Source: JBHIBD01 sp046758865
GTDB lineage: Bacteria > Planctomycetota > Brocadiia > Brocadiales > Bathyanammoxibiaceae
Direction of reading: 5' to 3'
NCBI GenBank assembly: GCA_046758865.1
Contig: JBHIBD010000020.1
Span: 1-34,731, forward strand
DNA: 34,731 nt
Part shown: in pieces, positions 8,437 through 15,580 of the stretch
How positions within the stretch are numbered: the stretch's first letter is position 1
Layout: each line of letters starts with the position of its first letter
Notes under the pieces: generated by a model
The model's database searches: none
Told to the model about the DNA's origin: nothing
Seen by the model: the letters and a program-made list of their open reading frames with translations, nothing else
Made by a program: the position numbers and the translations under genes

Positions 8437-9524
8437 GCCTGAATGGTTACAGGAAGAATCTTGGGCTGATAAAGGAGGCCGTGGTCAACGGTGGCCCCAG
8501 CTTCATCAATTTTGCCCTGACTAATGCCTGTAACGCCAAGTGTAGCTTCTGCTCCTTCCCTGACATAGCGTCCAAGGACTGGGTCTTTGTCGATACCGAC
8601 CGAGCAAAGGAGGCCCTGGACATCCTTTATGGGCGTGGCGTCCGGTACATAACCTATGTGGGCGGCGAGCCCCTGTTGCACCCTGGCTTCTTTGATATAA
8701 TTAGCTATTCTGTTGACAAGGGCATTGTCTCCATGATGTCCACTAACGGTGTATATCTCACCCCTGAGAACATCCGGGCCATGAAGGACTCTGGGCTCAG
8801 CACTATTTTCATCTCCATTGACGCAACCTCTGTTGAGGAGCACGAGAAGAACCGTGGGTTGCCTGGTGTGTGTAAGACCATCCAGAAGGCTATGCCCCAG
8901 ATAAAGGAGTCCGGGTTAAATCCCATCGTATCAGTTACTATAAGTAGGCTCATAAAAGACTATACGAAACTCCCTGATTTCTTGAAGGAGTTGGGTTTTA
9001 GTAAGCTAACCTTCTCTTACCCGATGATGAGATACGCCGATTCTTACGCTGGCTCCAATCCAACAACGCTTATAGACTACACGCCAGAGGAGATAATACA
9101 GGTATTAAACGATATTAAGGCCCTAAAGGCCCAACTTAATGTAGTAAATCCTACGGCAGCCATTGACGACATGATAAGGTTTTTTAACGGAGAGGGTGCA
9201 AGGTTTCTCTGCCTTGGGGGATATAAATCGTTCTATGTCGACTGGCTCCTGGACGTCTATCCCTGCCAGACCCTGAATCAGAAGATGGGCAACATCTACG
9301 AGTTTGTCGACGTGCCCTTCAAGCGGCTGAACTGTAATCTGTGTATAAACGAATGTTACAGGGAGCCGAGCCTGATGCAGTATGTGGCCATCTCTGTGAG
9401 TGATGCCGGCTCCGCCTTTCGAAAGGGCAGGATACGGGAGGGGTTGGGGAAGCTCTGGGACAGGAACAACCTCACTTCCCTGTGGGCCAGCATAGAGGAG
9501 TGGAGAGACGCTGGCAGGATATAG
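8430..9524 (+). CDS. Radical SAM protein inserted between hpnJ and hpnK
   Basis: This 364-residue enzyme has the radical SAM motif CNAKCSFC (cysteines 34, 38, 41) close to the N-terminus, the glycine-rich VGGEPLLHP loop that contacts SAM, and a cysteine-rich tail (LCLGG, YPCQT, then CNLCINEC) resembling a SPASM or Twitch domain that would hold one or two extra Fe-S clusters. It is not HpnH, whose N-terminus and cluster context differ. It overlaps hpnJ by 7 bp and hpnK by 1 bp, so it is translated together with them. The substrate is unknown; from context it likely acts on a hopanoid polyol or its sugar headgroup. I do not recognise this gene as a standard named hpn gene. Confidence 0.8.
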   Translation: MLGLNGYRKNLGLIKEAVVNGGPSFINFALTNACNAKCSFCSFPDIASKDWVFVDTDRAKEALDILYGRGVRYITYVGGEPLLHPGFFDIISYSVDKGIVSMMSTNGVYLTPENIRAMKDSGLSTIFISIDATSVEEHEKNRGLPGVCKTIQKAMPQIKESGLNPIVSVTISRLIKDYTKLPDFLKELGFSKLTFSYPMMRYADSYAGSNPTTLIDYTPEEIIQVLNDIKALKAQLNVVNPTAAIDDMIRFFNGEGARFLCLGGYKSFYVDWLLDVYPCQTLNQKMGNIYEFVDVPFKRLNCNLCINECYREPSLMQYVAISVSDAGSAFRKGRIREGLGKLWDRNNLTSLWASIEEWRDAGRI

Positions 9525-10387
9525 TGAAGGCTCTTATAGTAACGGCTGATGATTTTGGCATATCTCGCAATACAAATGAGGCTATAATCAGGGCCTTCAG
9601 GGAGGGGATACTAACCAGCGCAAGCCTGGTGGTAAGTGGGCCCGCCTTTGAGCATGCGGTGGAGCTAGCGAAGGCAAACCCTGGGCTTAGCGTGGGTCTT
9701 CACATAGTGCTGGTTCAGGGAAAATCCGTACTCCCCCACAAAAGAATACCCAGCCTGGTCGATAGGGACAACAACTTCACTGATAATTCGGTGCTTGCCG
9801 GACTAAGGTACTTTTTCAGTCCGACCGCTGTTAGGGAGATTCGAGACGAGCTTAAAGCACAGCTGGAAAGATTCCTATCCACCGGCCTTCAGCTCGATTT
9901 CATTAATGGCCATCTTAATATACATGTCCACCCCAGGGTATTCGAGATAATCCTGGAGCTCGCCAAGGGGCTAGAGACAAAGAATTTCAGACTCCCAAGA
10001 GATGGACTCTTCTGCGCACTGAAGTACGACAGGACCAGGATTATCTCTAAGCTCTTGCATTATATTATGTTTACGATACTGTCAAGGCGCTGTATAGGTG
10101 CCTTGAGGGGTAATGGGTTTCTCTTCACCGACAGGGTGTATGGACTGCTTCAGAGTGGGGATATGAACGCTAGATATGTTACTTCTCTTATAAAAAACAT
10201 GTCGCAGGGGATAAATGAGGTGTATTTCCATCCATGTATTATGCCATGTACTGAGTACTCCAGGTGGATGCCTGATTACCACCCGGAAGAGGAGCTTAAC
10301 ATGTTAACAAGTAAAGAAATAAGTGAATTATTATACGCCAATTCTATATGTCTTGCGAATTACACAGTACTGAGAGAGAAGAACTGA
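9524..10387 (+). CDS. hpnK: Hopanoid headgroup deacetylase HpnK (YdjC-like)
   Basis: The 287-residue protein belongs to the YdjC/ChbG-like carbohydrate deacetylases. Metal-binding motifs are visible: TADDFG (residues 8-11 region), GLH at 58-60 and NGHLNIHVHP around 128-137. In hopanoid producers HpnK removes the acetyl group from GlcNAc-bacteriohopanetetrol to give the glucosamine form used by HpnJ. The homologous sequence begins KALIVTADDFG, so I chose the GTG at 9524, whose first base is the last base of the upstream TAG stop (TAGTG). An in-frame ATG 42 bp upstream would only add residues with no family likeness. Convergent with hpnI; a 50-bp spacer separates them. Confidence 0.87.
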   Translation: MKALIVTADDFGISRNTNEAIIRAFREGILTSASLVVSGPAFEHAVELAKANPGLSVGLHIVLVQGKSVLPHKRIPSLVDRDNNFTDNSVLAGLRYFFSPTAVREIRDELKAQLERFLSTGLQLDFINGHLNIHVHPRVFEIILELAKGLETKNFRLPRDGLFCALKYDRTRIISKLLHYIMFTILSRRCIGALRGNGFLFTDRVYGLLQSGDMNARYVTSLIKNMSQGINEVYFHPCIMPCTEYSRWMPDYHPEEELNMLTSKEISELLYANSICLANYTVLREKN

Positions 10388-10437
10388 ACATTAAAGCCAT
10401 TGCTAATACTTAATGGTCTAGAACTCAGCAGTTACCA

Positions 10438-11577
10438 TTACTCTCTCGTTACCATTCCTCCCTCACGGAGGCGGAAGGTGTTGCCTCTCCATGCGACCTC
10501 GTGCACAAAGAGTCCCCAACACCAGATGACGAAGATTGCCAAATCCAACAGGGGCAGAAGGAAGAAGTAGCCAAGACCCCTTTTCTCTTTAAAGTATTTG
10601 ATGTTGATAATTAAGGTAGTGAAGTACCTGGCGAACAAGTGCGAGAAGAACAGGGCTACCGAAAAGCTCGAAAAGTTACTTATTATTAAGAATAATATGG
10701 AGAAGGGAGTCCCCATGGTAAAAATCCGGAAAAAATAACCCTTGGGGCGACACACCCTGATTGTGCTGACCCATCTCAATAGATGTATTATCTGGTCCCA
10801 GAAGTTGTACTTCTGCAGTGCAGTGAGCACCACGTAGTTTGAAACATGTAACCTATAACCCGCATCAATTACCCGTTGTCCTATTTGGTAGTCTTCTGCA
10901 ATATAATCTGCCAGAGAAGGAAACCCACCTATTTCTTCCAGTACCTTCTTCTTTATGACAATGGTAGCTCCATAACCAAAGTTCATGCCCAGGGTATGGG
11001 CCACAAGTGCCGAGGGTATGAAATTGTCGTTAACAAAGAAGGTTCCAATTGCGGAGGCAAGACCAGGGGAGTTTCTGACCTTATAGACACAGGTTGTCCC
11101 CCCTACGCTGGGGTCTTTCAGTTCAGAGACGACCCTCCGTAAATAATCTGGTCCCACCTTAGTGTCACTATCGTTTATAACAATGACATCGTGTTTCGCC
11201 TTGTCGTACATATTATTCAGATTGCTGACCTTCAGGTTGGGACCTATGGCCTTTCCTGAAATTACGAATTCTACGTCCTTCTCTGGGAACTCCTTTCTAA
11301 GTCTTTCCACAACAGATATCACCGGATCGCTATCGTTGTTTACACCAAAGATTATTTGATAGCTTGGGTAGTCCTGATTCAGGTGGCTGAGAAGATTCTC
11401 AAAGATTCCATCCTCTAACCCGTTCAAGGGCTTAAGTACGGTTACTGGCGGCAGGTAGTTTCCACCCCCTGGTTTTTGTCTAAAGAAACGCATAATGCAG
11501 TAAAGGGAGAAGAAATAGTACAGTATAGAGATAAAAACTATTGATGCTACAAGGAGCTTAAGAATGGAGATAATCAT
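10438..11577 (-). CDS. hpnI: Hopanoid glycosyltransferase HpnI
   Basis: This is a 379-residue membrane GT2/GT21-type glycosyltransferase resembling ceramide glucosyltransferase. An N-terminal transmembrane helix (residues 5-27) is followed by the GT-A domain with TVLKPLNGLED, the metal-binding DSD (136-138), the catalytic AEDYQIG (228-232) and the HLLRW motif (265-269, in place of the usual Q/R-x-x-R-W), then three or four C-terminal membrane helices. HpnI adds N-acetylglucosamine to bacteriohopanetetrol at the inner membrane, the step before HpnK and HpnJ. The ATG lies at the edge of a 210-bp divergent spacer shared with the phosphonate operon. In many genomes hpnI precedes hpnJ and hpnK on the same strand; here it is inverted. 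Confidence 0.86.
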   Translation of the reverse strand: MIISILKLLVASIVFISILYYFFSLYCIMRFFRQKPGGGNYLPPVTVLKPLNGLEDGIFENLLSHLNQDYPSYQIIFGVNNDSDPVISVVERLRKEFPEKDVEFVISGKAIGPNLKVSNLNNMYDKAKHDVIVINDSDTKVGPDYLRRVVSELKDPSVGGTTCVYKVRNSPGLASAIGTFFVNDNFIPSALVAHTLGMNFGYGATIVIKKKVLEEIGGFPSLADYIAEDYQIGQRVIDAGYRLHVSNYVVLTALQKYNFWDQIIHLLRWVSTIRVCRPKGYFFRIFTMGTPFSILFLIISNFSSFSVALFFSHLFARYFTTLIINIKYFKEKRGLGYFFLLPLLDLAIFVIWCWGLFVHEVAWRGNTFRLREGGMVTRE

Positions 11578-11602
11578 ATAAGATACTCATATTACACTTA
11601 TG

Positions 11603-11695
11603 TAGTGGAAAATTCTATTGACAATCTCGACCCCCGAAAATATACATAATATTACTGAAACCACAAGGAATTAGGGGAAGAACATACTTCCACTA
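11603..11695. repeat. Inverted repeat flanking the aminophosphonate operon promoter
   Basis: TAGTGGAA (11603-11610) and its exact complement TTCCACTA (11688-11695) flank the promoter at 11618-11646. A smaller hairpin (GGAAG-aacata-CTTCC) overlaps the right copy. It could be a pair of operator half-sites used in looping, or chance. Confidence 0.3.
11618..11646 (+). promoter_or_regulatory. Sigma-70 promoter of the aminophosphonate operon
   Basis: An exact TTGACA (11618-11623), a 17-bp spacer and TATACA (11641-11646, four or five of six consensus bases) form a good promoter. The expected transcript start near 11653 leaves a 5' leader of about 135 nt before the first gene, with no recognised riboswitch in it. 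Confidence 0.6.
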
Positions 11696-11787
11696 TAAGG
11701 TCATGAGCAAAGGTATGATATGCCATATATAACCATATATGTCTTGGTTGTCAAGGAACAGATTTCCTTGATAAAGAAAGGGGCGCC

Positions 11788-12663
11788 ATGGACTGGGGAA
11801 CTCATGTTGTACTAGCTGCAAAGTTACTTGAGAGTTGCGGTCTTGATAAGGGGACCGCCATATATTCAATAATTCCCGTGATAGACAAAGAACCTCCACA
11901 CTTCCACAGGGTTTATGCACATATCTTGGCCAATCAGCCTGGATTTCTTGATGCGGCCATGGAGATATTTGGTAGCAAAGAGATAAAGGAGAGGGATTTT
12001 CAGGCACTCAATAAGAGGGTAGAAGATAAGGTGCAAGATTTAAGGCGCAAGTTAGGGTCAATGCAGTCAGACGGTTATGAAGAAAGGTACCGAATAGAGA
12101 ACAAGATATATGCCTACAAGAGGATATCTGAAGAGGTCCCAGTATTTATCAGACATGCTGATACTGCTGGAGATATAGTAGGTGATAGGAGTGTTCGGGA
12201 CATAAGCCGACACAAGATGAGTGCCGCAGTCAGCTTGCTAAGTCACATATACTTTGACCTTTGGAACAACCCGGTTCAAGTCTTTCTTCCCGAATGCTCA
12301 TATTGCTCGGCCCAGTGGGAATTCTGGATGGACATAGACTACATGAAGTTTCGCTCAGAGTTCTACAAACCTGCCAGCATAAATACATTCAGAAGAAAGA
12401 TAGCTGCCTCCCCGGTATGGAACAAGAAGCTAAAGCCGGAGGCTATGATAAAGGCAATAATTATAAGACTTGGTGAGGTTGGCAGACCGAATATCCCCTA
12501 TGAAGTGGTGGACCAAGGCATCAGGGATTTTATGAGATACATGGACATAAATGAATACCAAAGGGTTGATAATGAATTGGCATTCTGCCATGAGCTGGAG
12601 AACACCATTCGGGAGAGTATATACAGGCAATACGAGAGACCCAACAATAATACCACCCGCTAG
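11788..12663 (+). CDS. Zinc-dependent phospholipase-C-like protein
   Basis: I recognise this 291-residue protein only at fold level. It opens DWGTHVVLAAKLLE and carries histidines and aspartates where zinc-dependent phospholipase C / P1-nuclease relatives have metal ligands: H6, D33, H38/H40/H45, HAD at 123-125 and an HxxxD motif (HIYFD, 153-157) preceded by LLS. No signal peptide is present, unlike secreted phospholipases, so it would act in the cytoplasm. It is the first gene of the operon, 11 bp before the phosphonopyruvate decarboxylase gene, with a clear ribosome site (AAGGGG). A role in lipid headgroup removal or exchange before aminophosphonate attachment is a guess from context; it may have lost catalysis. 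Confidence 0.6.
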   Translation: MDWGTHVVLAAKLLESCGLDKGTAIYSIIPVIDKEPPHFHRVYAHILANQPGFLDAAMEIFGSKEIKERDFQALNKRVEDKVQDLRRKLGSMQSDGYEERYRIENKIYAYKRISEEVPVFIRHADTAGDIVGDRSVRDISRHKMSAAVSLLSHIYFDLWNNPVQVFLPECSYCSAQWEFWMDIDYMKFRSEFYKPASINTFRRKIAASPVWNKKLKPEAMIKAIIIRLGEVGRPNIPYEVVDQGIRDFMRYMDINEYQRVDNELAFCHELENTIRESIYRQYERPNNNTTR

Positions 12664-12674
12664 AGGAGTTCTAG

Positions 12675-13166
12675 GTGCTGCATTCTGAGGAATTTGTAAG
12701 GATTTTGAAAGGAGCGGGTTATAACTTTTTTACAGGCGTGCCCTGTTCCCTCATTAGTGATGTAATTCTCCTCCTTGAAGAAGACCCCAATGTCCCATAC
12801 ATCCCTGCGGTAAGGGAAGATATTGCTGTAGGCCTGGCCGCTGGTGCATATTTGGGGGGGAAGATTCCTTGCGTACTTATGCAGAACTCGGGGCTGGGCC
12901 AGTGTTTGAATGACCTGGCATCTCTAAACCTCATTTACAGGATCCCGAGCCTACTTATAGTGACCTGGCGGGGGTACAAGGGTCATGATGCCCCAGAACA
13001 CGAGGTAATGGGAAAGGCTTCAACCAAGTTCTTAGACTCCGTTAACCTGCCCTACAAGAGGCTTACCCAGAAGAACGTAGAAGAGGCTGTGAAATGGTCT
13101 CGCCAGGTAATTTCTCAAAAGAAGGTTCCAGCAGCTCTACTCATTCCCAAAGGTGTTTTAAAATGA
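12675..13166 (+). CDS. Phosphonopyruvate decarboxylase-like, N-terminal (alpha) subunit
   Basis: This 163-residue protein is the pyrimidine-binding half of a thiamine-diphosphate decarboxylase. VREDIAVGLAAG carries the catalytic glutamate (E48), and MQNSGLG and GHDAPEHEVMG match phosphonopyruvate and sulfopyruvate decarboxylases. In the phosphonate route the enzyme converts phosphonopyruvate to phosphonoacetaldehyde, which makes the unfavourable PEP mutase step go forward. Start is a GTG with a strong ribosome site (AGAGGAG). The C-terminal half is a separate gene that overlaps by 4 bp, an arrangement like the ComD/ComE sulfopyruvate decarboxylase. Phosphonopyruvate is favoured here because the next gene is PhnW-like. 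Confidence 0.82.
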   Translation: MLHSEEFVRILKGAGYNFFTGVPCSLISDVILLLEEDPNVPYIPAVREDIAVGLAAGAYLGGKIPCVLMQNSGLGQCLNDLASLNLIYRIPSLLIVTWRGYKGHDAPEHEVMGKASTKFLDSVNLPYKRLTQKNVEEAVKWSRQVISQKKVPAALLIPKGVLK

Positions 13167-13732
13167 AGATAACTCAAGCTGTAAGAATGATTATGAAACA
13201 ACTCGGGAATGAACTGCTAATAGCTGCAAACGGTAGGATATGCCGTGAGGCATTCACCCTCAAGGACAGGGTTGAGAATTTTTATGTGATTGGCTCCATG
13301 GGACTGGCCTCAGCAATCGCATTGGGTCTTGCACTAAATAAGCCAAAACGCAAGGTGGTAATATTAGACGGCGACGGTAACCTGCTTATGAACCTGGGGA
13401 TTTTGGCTCAGATAGGTGCATTATTACCCAAAAACCTCATCCATATAGTGTTGGATAATGAGGTCTACGGCTCTACGGGCAACCAGCCCACCGTTTCATC
13501 CCAAGTCCGTTTGGAAGATATAGCTAAATCGTCTGGCTATTCGAAGGTAGTGAAAGTAACTGAACGAAGGACATTTGAGGCGACATTAAAGAGGTGCCTT
13601 AAGACGCATGGCCCATCCTTTATTCTTGCCAAGATAAGGGCCGACAACATGGCCGATGGTCTGGGCAGGGTGACGCACAGCCCTATAGAGATAAAGGAGA
13701 GATTTATGGGCAGTATAAATGGAGAGGAATGA
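13163..13732 (+). CDS. Phosphonopyruvate decarboxylase-like, C-terminal (beta) subunit
   Basis: This is the diphosphate-binding half (189 aa) of the split decarboxylase. The TPP/Mg motif starts at LDGDGNLLMNLG and ends about 27 residues later at VLDNEVYGSTG. I took the ATG at 13163, which overlaps the stop of the alpha gene (ATGA) and begins MKITQAVRMI, where family similarity starts; an upstream in-frame start at 13094 would only read through the alpha gene in another frame. Its stop overlaps the PhnW-like gene by 4 bp. Alpha and beta must assemble to be active. Confidence 0.85.
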   Translation: MKITQAVRMIMKQLGNELLIAANGRICREAFTLKDRVENFYVIGSMGLASAIALGLALNKPKRKVVILDGDGNLLMNLGILAQIGALLPKNLIHIVLDNEVYGSTGNQPTVSSQVRLEDIAKSSGYSKVVKVTERRTFEATLKRCLKTHGPSFILAKIRADNMADGLGRVTHSPIEIKERFMGSINGEE

Positions 13733-14832
13733 AATTGAAGAAGCTGGTACTGCTAAACCCGGGTCCCGTAAACACCTCCGATAGGGTACGCAACGCCCTG
13801 CTTCGAGGAGACATATGTCACAGGGAAGATGATTTCTCCAGGATTCAGCGTAACGTCAGAGAGATGCTGACCGATACCTTTGCCCAAAATGGCGCCTACA
13901 CGACAGTCATCTTCACCGGTTCGGGTACCGCTGCAATGGAGGCCGCCATTTCTTCTTCTCTTGGCGAAGGGAAAACCATTTTGGTGGTCAATAATGGGGT
14001 ATATGGGGAGAGGACATCAAGAATAGCTTCCATATACAAGTTCAACAAGATAGAACTGGCCTATGATTGGAAGAAATCGCCAGACCTGGATGAAATAGAA
14101 GGTACGCTTAAGGCCCACCCCGAGGTTGAAGTGGTGGCAGTCGTTCATCATGAGACTTCCACGGGACTTATTAACCCGGTAAAGGAGATAGGTGAGATAT
14201 GTAGGAGGCACGGGAGAGTTTTTCTAGTAGATTCAATCAGCGGTCTTGGAGGCGAGGAAATAGACCTCGTAAAAGATAATGTAGACATATGTATGGGTTC
14301 AGCAAATAAGTGCATACAAGGTCTGCCGGGGCTTTCGTTTGTCATTGTTAAAAAAGAACAGATTGAGAGGATGATGGGTCTTCCGGCACGTTCAATGTAT
14401 CTTTACATTCCTACCCAGTGGGAGAACCAGGAAAGGGGCAGTACTCCATTCACACCCTCCATCCCAATATTTTACGCCCTGGAGGCAGCCCTTGAGGAGT
14501 TGCGCGAAGAGGGTGTTGGTAATAGGATAGCTCGTTACAAGAACGCATCTAGTATTCTCAGGGAAGGTTTTGAGAGACTTGGGCTCAGGCTGTTCCTCCC
14601 CGAGATGCTCCTTTCCAACACCATTACAGCCCTTTATCTTCCTGACGGAGTAAGTTATCAAGACCTCCACGACCGCTTGAAAAAAGAGAGGTTTGTCATC
14701 TACGCCGGCCAGGCACAACTCAAGGAAGAGATCTTCAGGGTGGCCAACATGGGTGAATTAGCACCTCAGGAATTAACAACTTTTCTAGAGAGCCTGGGGA
14801 AAATATTGGGAGAGGTTGGATGCAGGCTATAA
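13729..14832 (+). CDS. phnW: 2-aminoethylphosphonate--pyruvate transaminase (PhnW-like)
   Basis: This is a class V, PLP-dependent aminotransferase of 367 residues, the usual length of PhnW. It opens LVLLNPGPVNTSDRVRNAL and has the family's REDDFSR segment, TGSGTAAMEAAISS, aspartate 168 (VDSISG) and the PLP lysine at 194 in GSANKCIQG, the same position as in characterised PhnW. PhnW interconverts phosphonoacetaldehyde and 2-aminoethylphosphonate. After the decarboxylase and before two CTP/CDP-type genes, it most likely runs in the biosynthetic direction. Its ATG overlaps the upstream stop and its end overlaps the next gene by 13 bp, so the operon is tightly coupled. Confidence 0.88.
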   Translation: MKLKKLVLLNPGPVNTSDRVRNALLRGDICHREDDFSRIQRNVREMLTDTFAQNGAYTTVIFTGSGTAAMEAAISSSLGEGKTILVVNNGVYGERTSRIASIYKFNKIELAYDWKKSPDLDEIEGTLKAHPEVEVVAVVHHETSTGLINPVKEIGEICRRHGRVFLVDSISGLGGEEIDLVKDNVDICMGSANKCIQGLPGLSFVIVKKEQIERMMGLPARSMYLYIPTQWENQERGSTPFTPSIPIFYALEAALEELREEGVGNRIARYKNASSILREGFERLGLRLFLPEMLLSNTITALYLPDGVSYQDLHDRLKKERFVIYAGQAQLKEEIFRVANMGELAPQELTTFLESLGKILGEVGCRL

Positions 14833-15560
14833 TACTTGCTGCTGGGGTGGGAAAGAGACTGATGCCCCTAACGAATGAGAAACCCAAATGCCTTATAAAG
14901 ATAGGTGAGAAAACACTTCTGGCGAGATATCTTGATGTCCTGAGAAGATTGGACATAAAGGATATAACCTTTGTGTTAGGCCACCTGAAGGACATGATTC
15001 TTGAAGAGATAAACGCACTTACTAAGAATAAAGAATTTCGATTTCACTACCTAATTAACGAAGGCTACAAGTGGGGTAGTATTACATCCCTATGGGTAGC
15101 GAGAGAGATGTTAGGAGAAGACACACTTATTATGGACGCAGATGTACTCTTTCACCCTGCACTTCTTAAGAGATTAGTGCGATCGCCCAAGGCTAGCTGC
15201 TTTTTGATGGATGAAGATTTTACCGACTCAGGGGAAGAAATGAAACTCTTTGTCCAGGGTGATAGGGTAGTAGCTATCTCTAAAAATAACACAGTAAAGT
15301 CTCAGTGCGTTGGGGAGGGCGTGGGTTTTCTAAAGCTATCAGCAGAGCATGGCCTTATACTCAAGAGAGTGATGGAAGACCTTATAAAAGAGGGCAGGTT
15401 GGACGCAGAGTATGAGGAGGCACTTGATAGGTGCCTCGGCCACTGCAATATAGGCTTCGAGCGGGTTGAAGGACTCCCGTGGATAGAGATAGATTTCGCT
15501 GAAGATATAGAGCGTGCCGAAAGGGAGATATTGCCAAGACTTGGGGAATCCAAAACATAA
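14820..15560 (+). CDS. Nucleotidyltransferase, probable 2-aminoethylphosphonate cytidylyltransferase
   Basis: This 246-residue enzyme has an intact NTP-transferase signature: AAGVGKRLMPLT, then KPKCLIKIGEKTLL, and the metal aspartates in MDADVLF. The KWGSITSLW segment is like that of choline-phosphate (LicC) and 2-aminoethylphosphonate (PntC) cytidylyltransferases. The expected reaction is CTP plus 2-aminoethylphosphonate to CMP-2-aminoethylphosphonate. Its gene overlaps phnW by 13 bp and lies just upstream of a CDP-alcohol phosphotransferase that would use the product. The exact amino-alcohol or phosphonate substrate is inferred from context only. Confidence 0.8.
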   Translation: MQAIILAAGVGKRLMPLTNEKPKCLIKIGEKTLLARYLDVLRRLDIKDITFVLGHLKDMILEEINALTKNKEFRFHYLINEGYKWGSITSLWVAREMLGEDTLIMDADVLFHPALLKRLVRSPKASCFLMDEDFTDSGEEMKLFVQGDRVVAISKNNTVKSQCVGEGVGFLKLSAEHGLILKRVMEDLIKEGRLDAEYEEALDRCLGHCNIGFERVEGLPWIEIDFAEDIERAEREILPRLGESKT

Positions 15561-15580
15561 AGTCATGAAGACCAGCCGTC

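Noticed and set aside
10388..10437. Bidirectional terminator between hpnK and hpnI
   Set aside because: Inverted repeats (CATTAA/TTAATG and TAATGGT/ACCATTA) exist but have loops of about 15 nt, are AT-rich and lack a T-run on either side.
13163..13732. Frameshifted single-chain decarboxylase gene
   Set aside because: The alpha and beta parts both have clean ends with an ATGA overlap and their own starts, as in natural two-subunit enzymes, so a split gene is more likely than a sequencing error.
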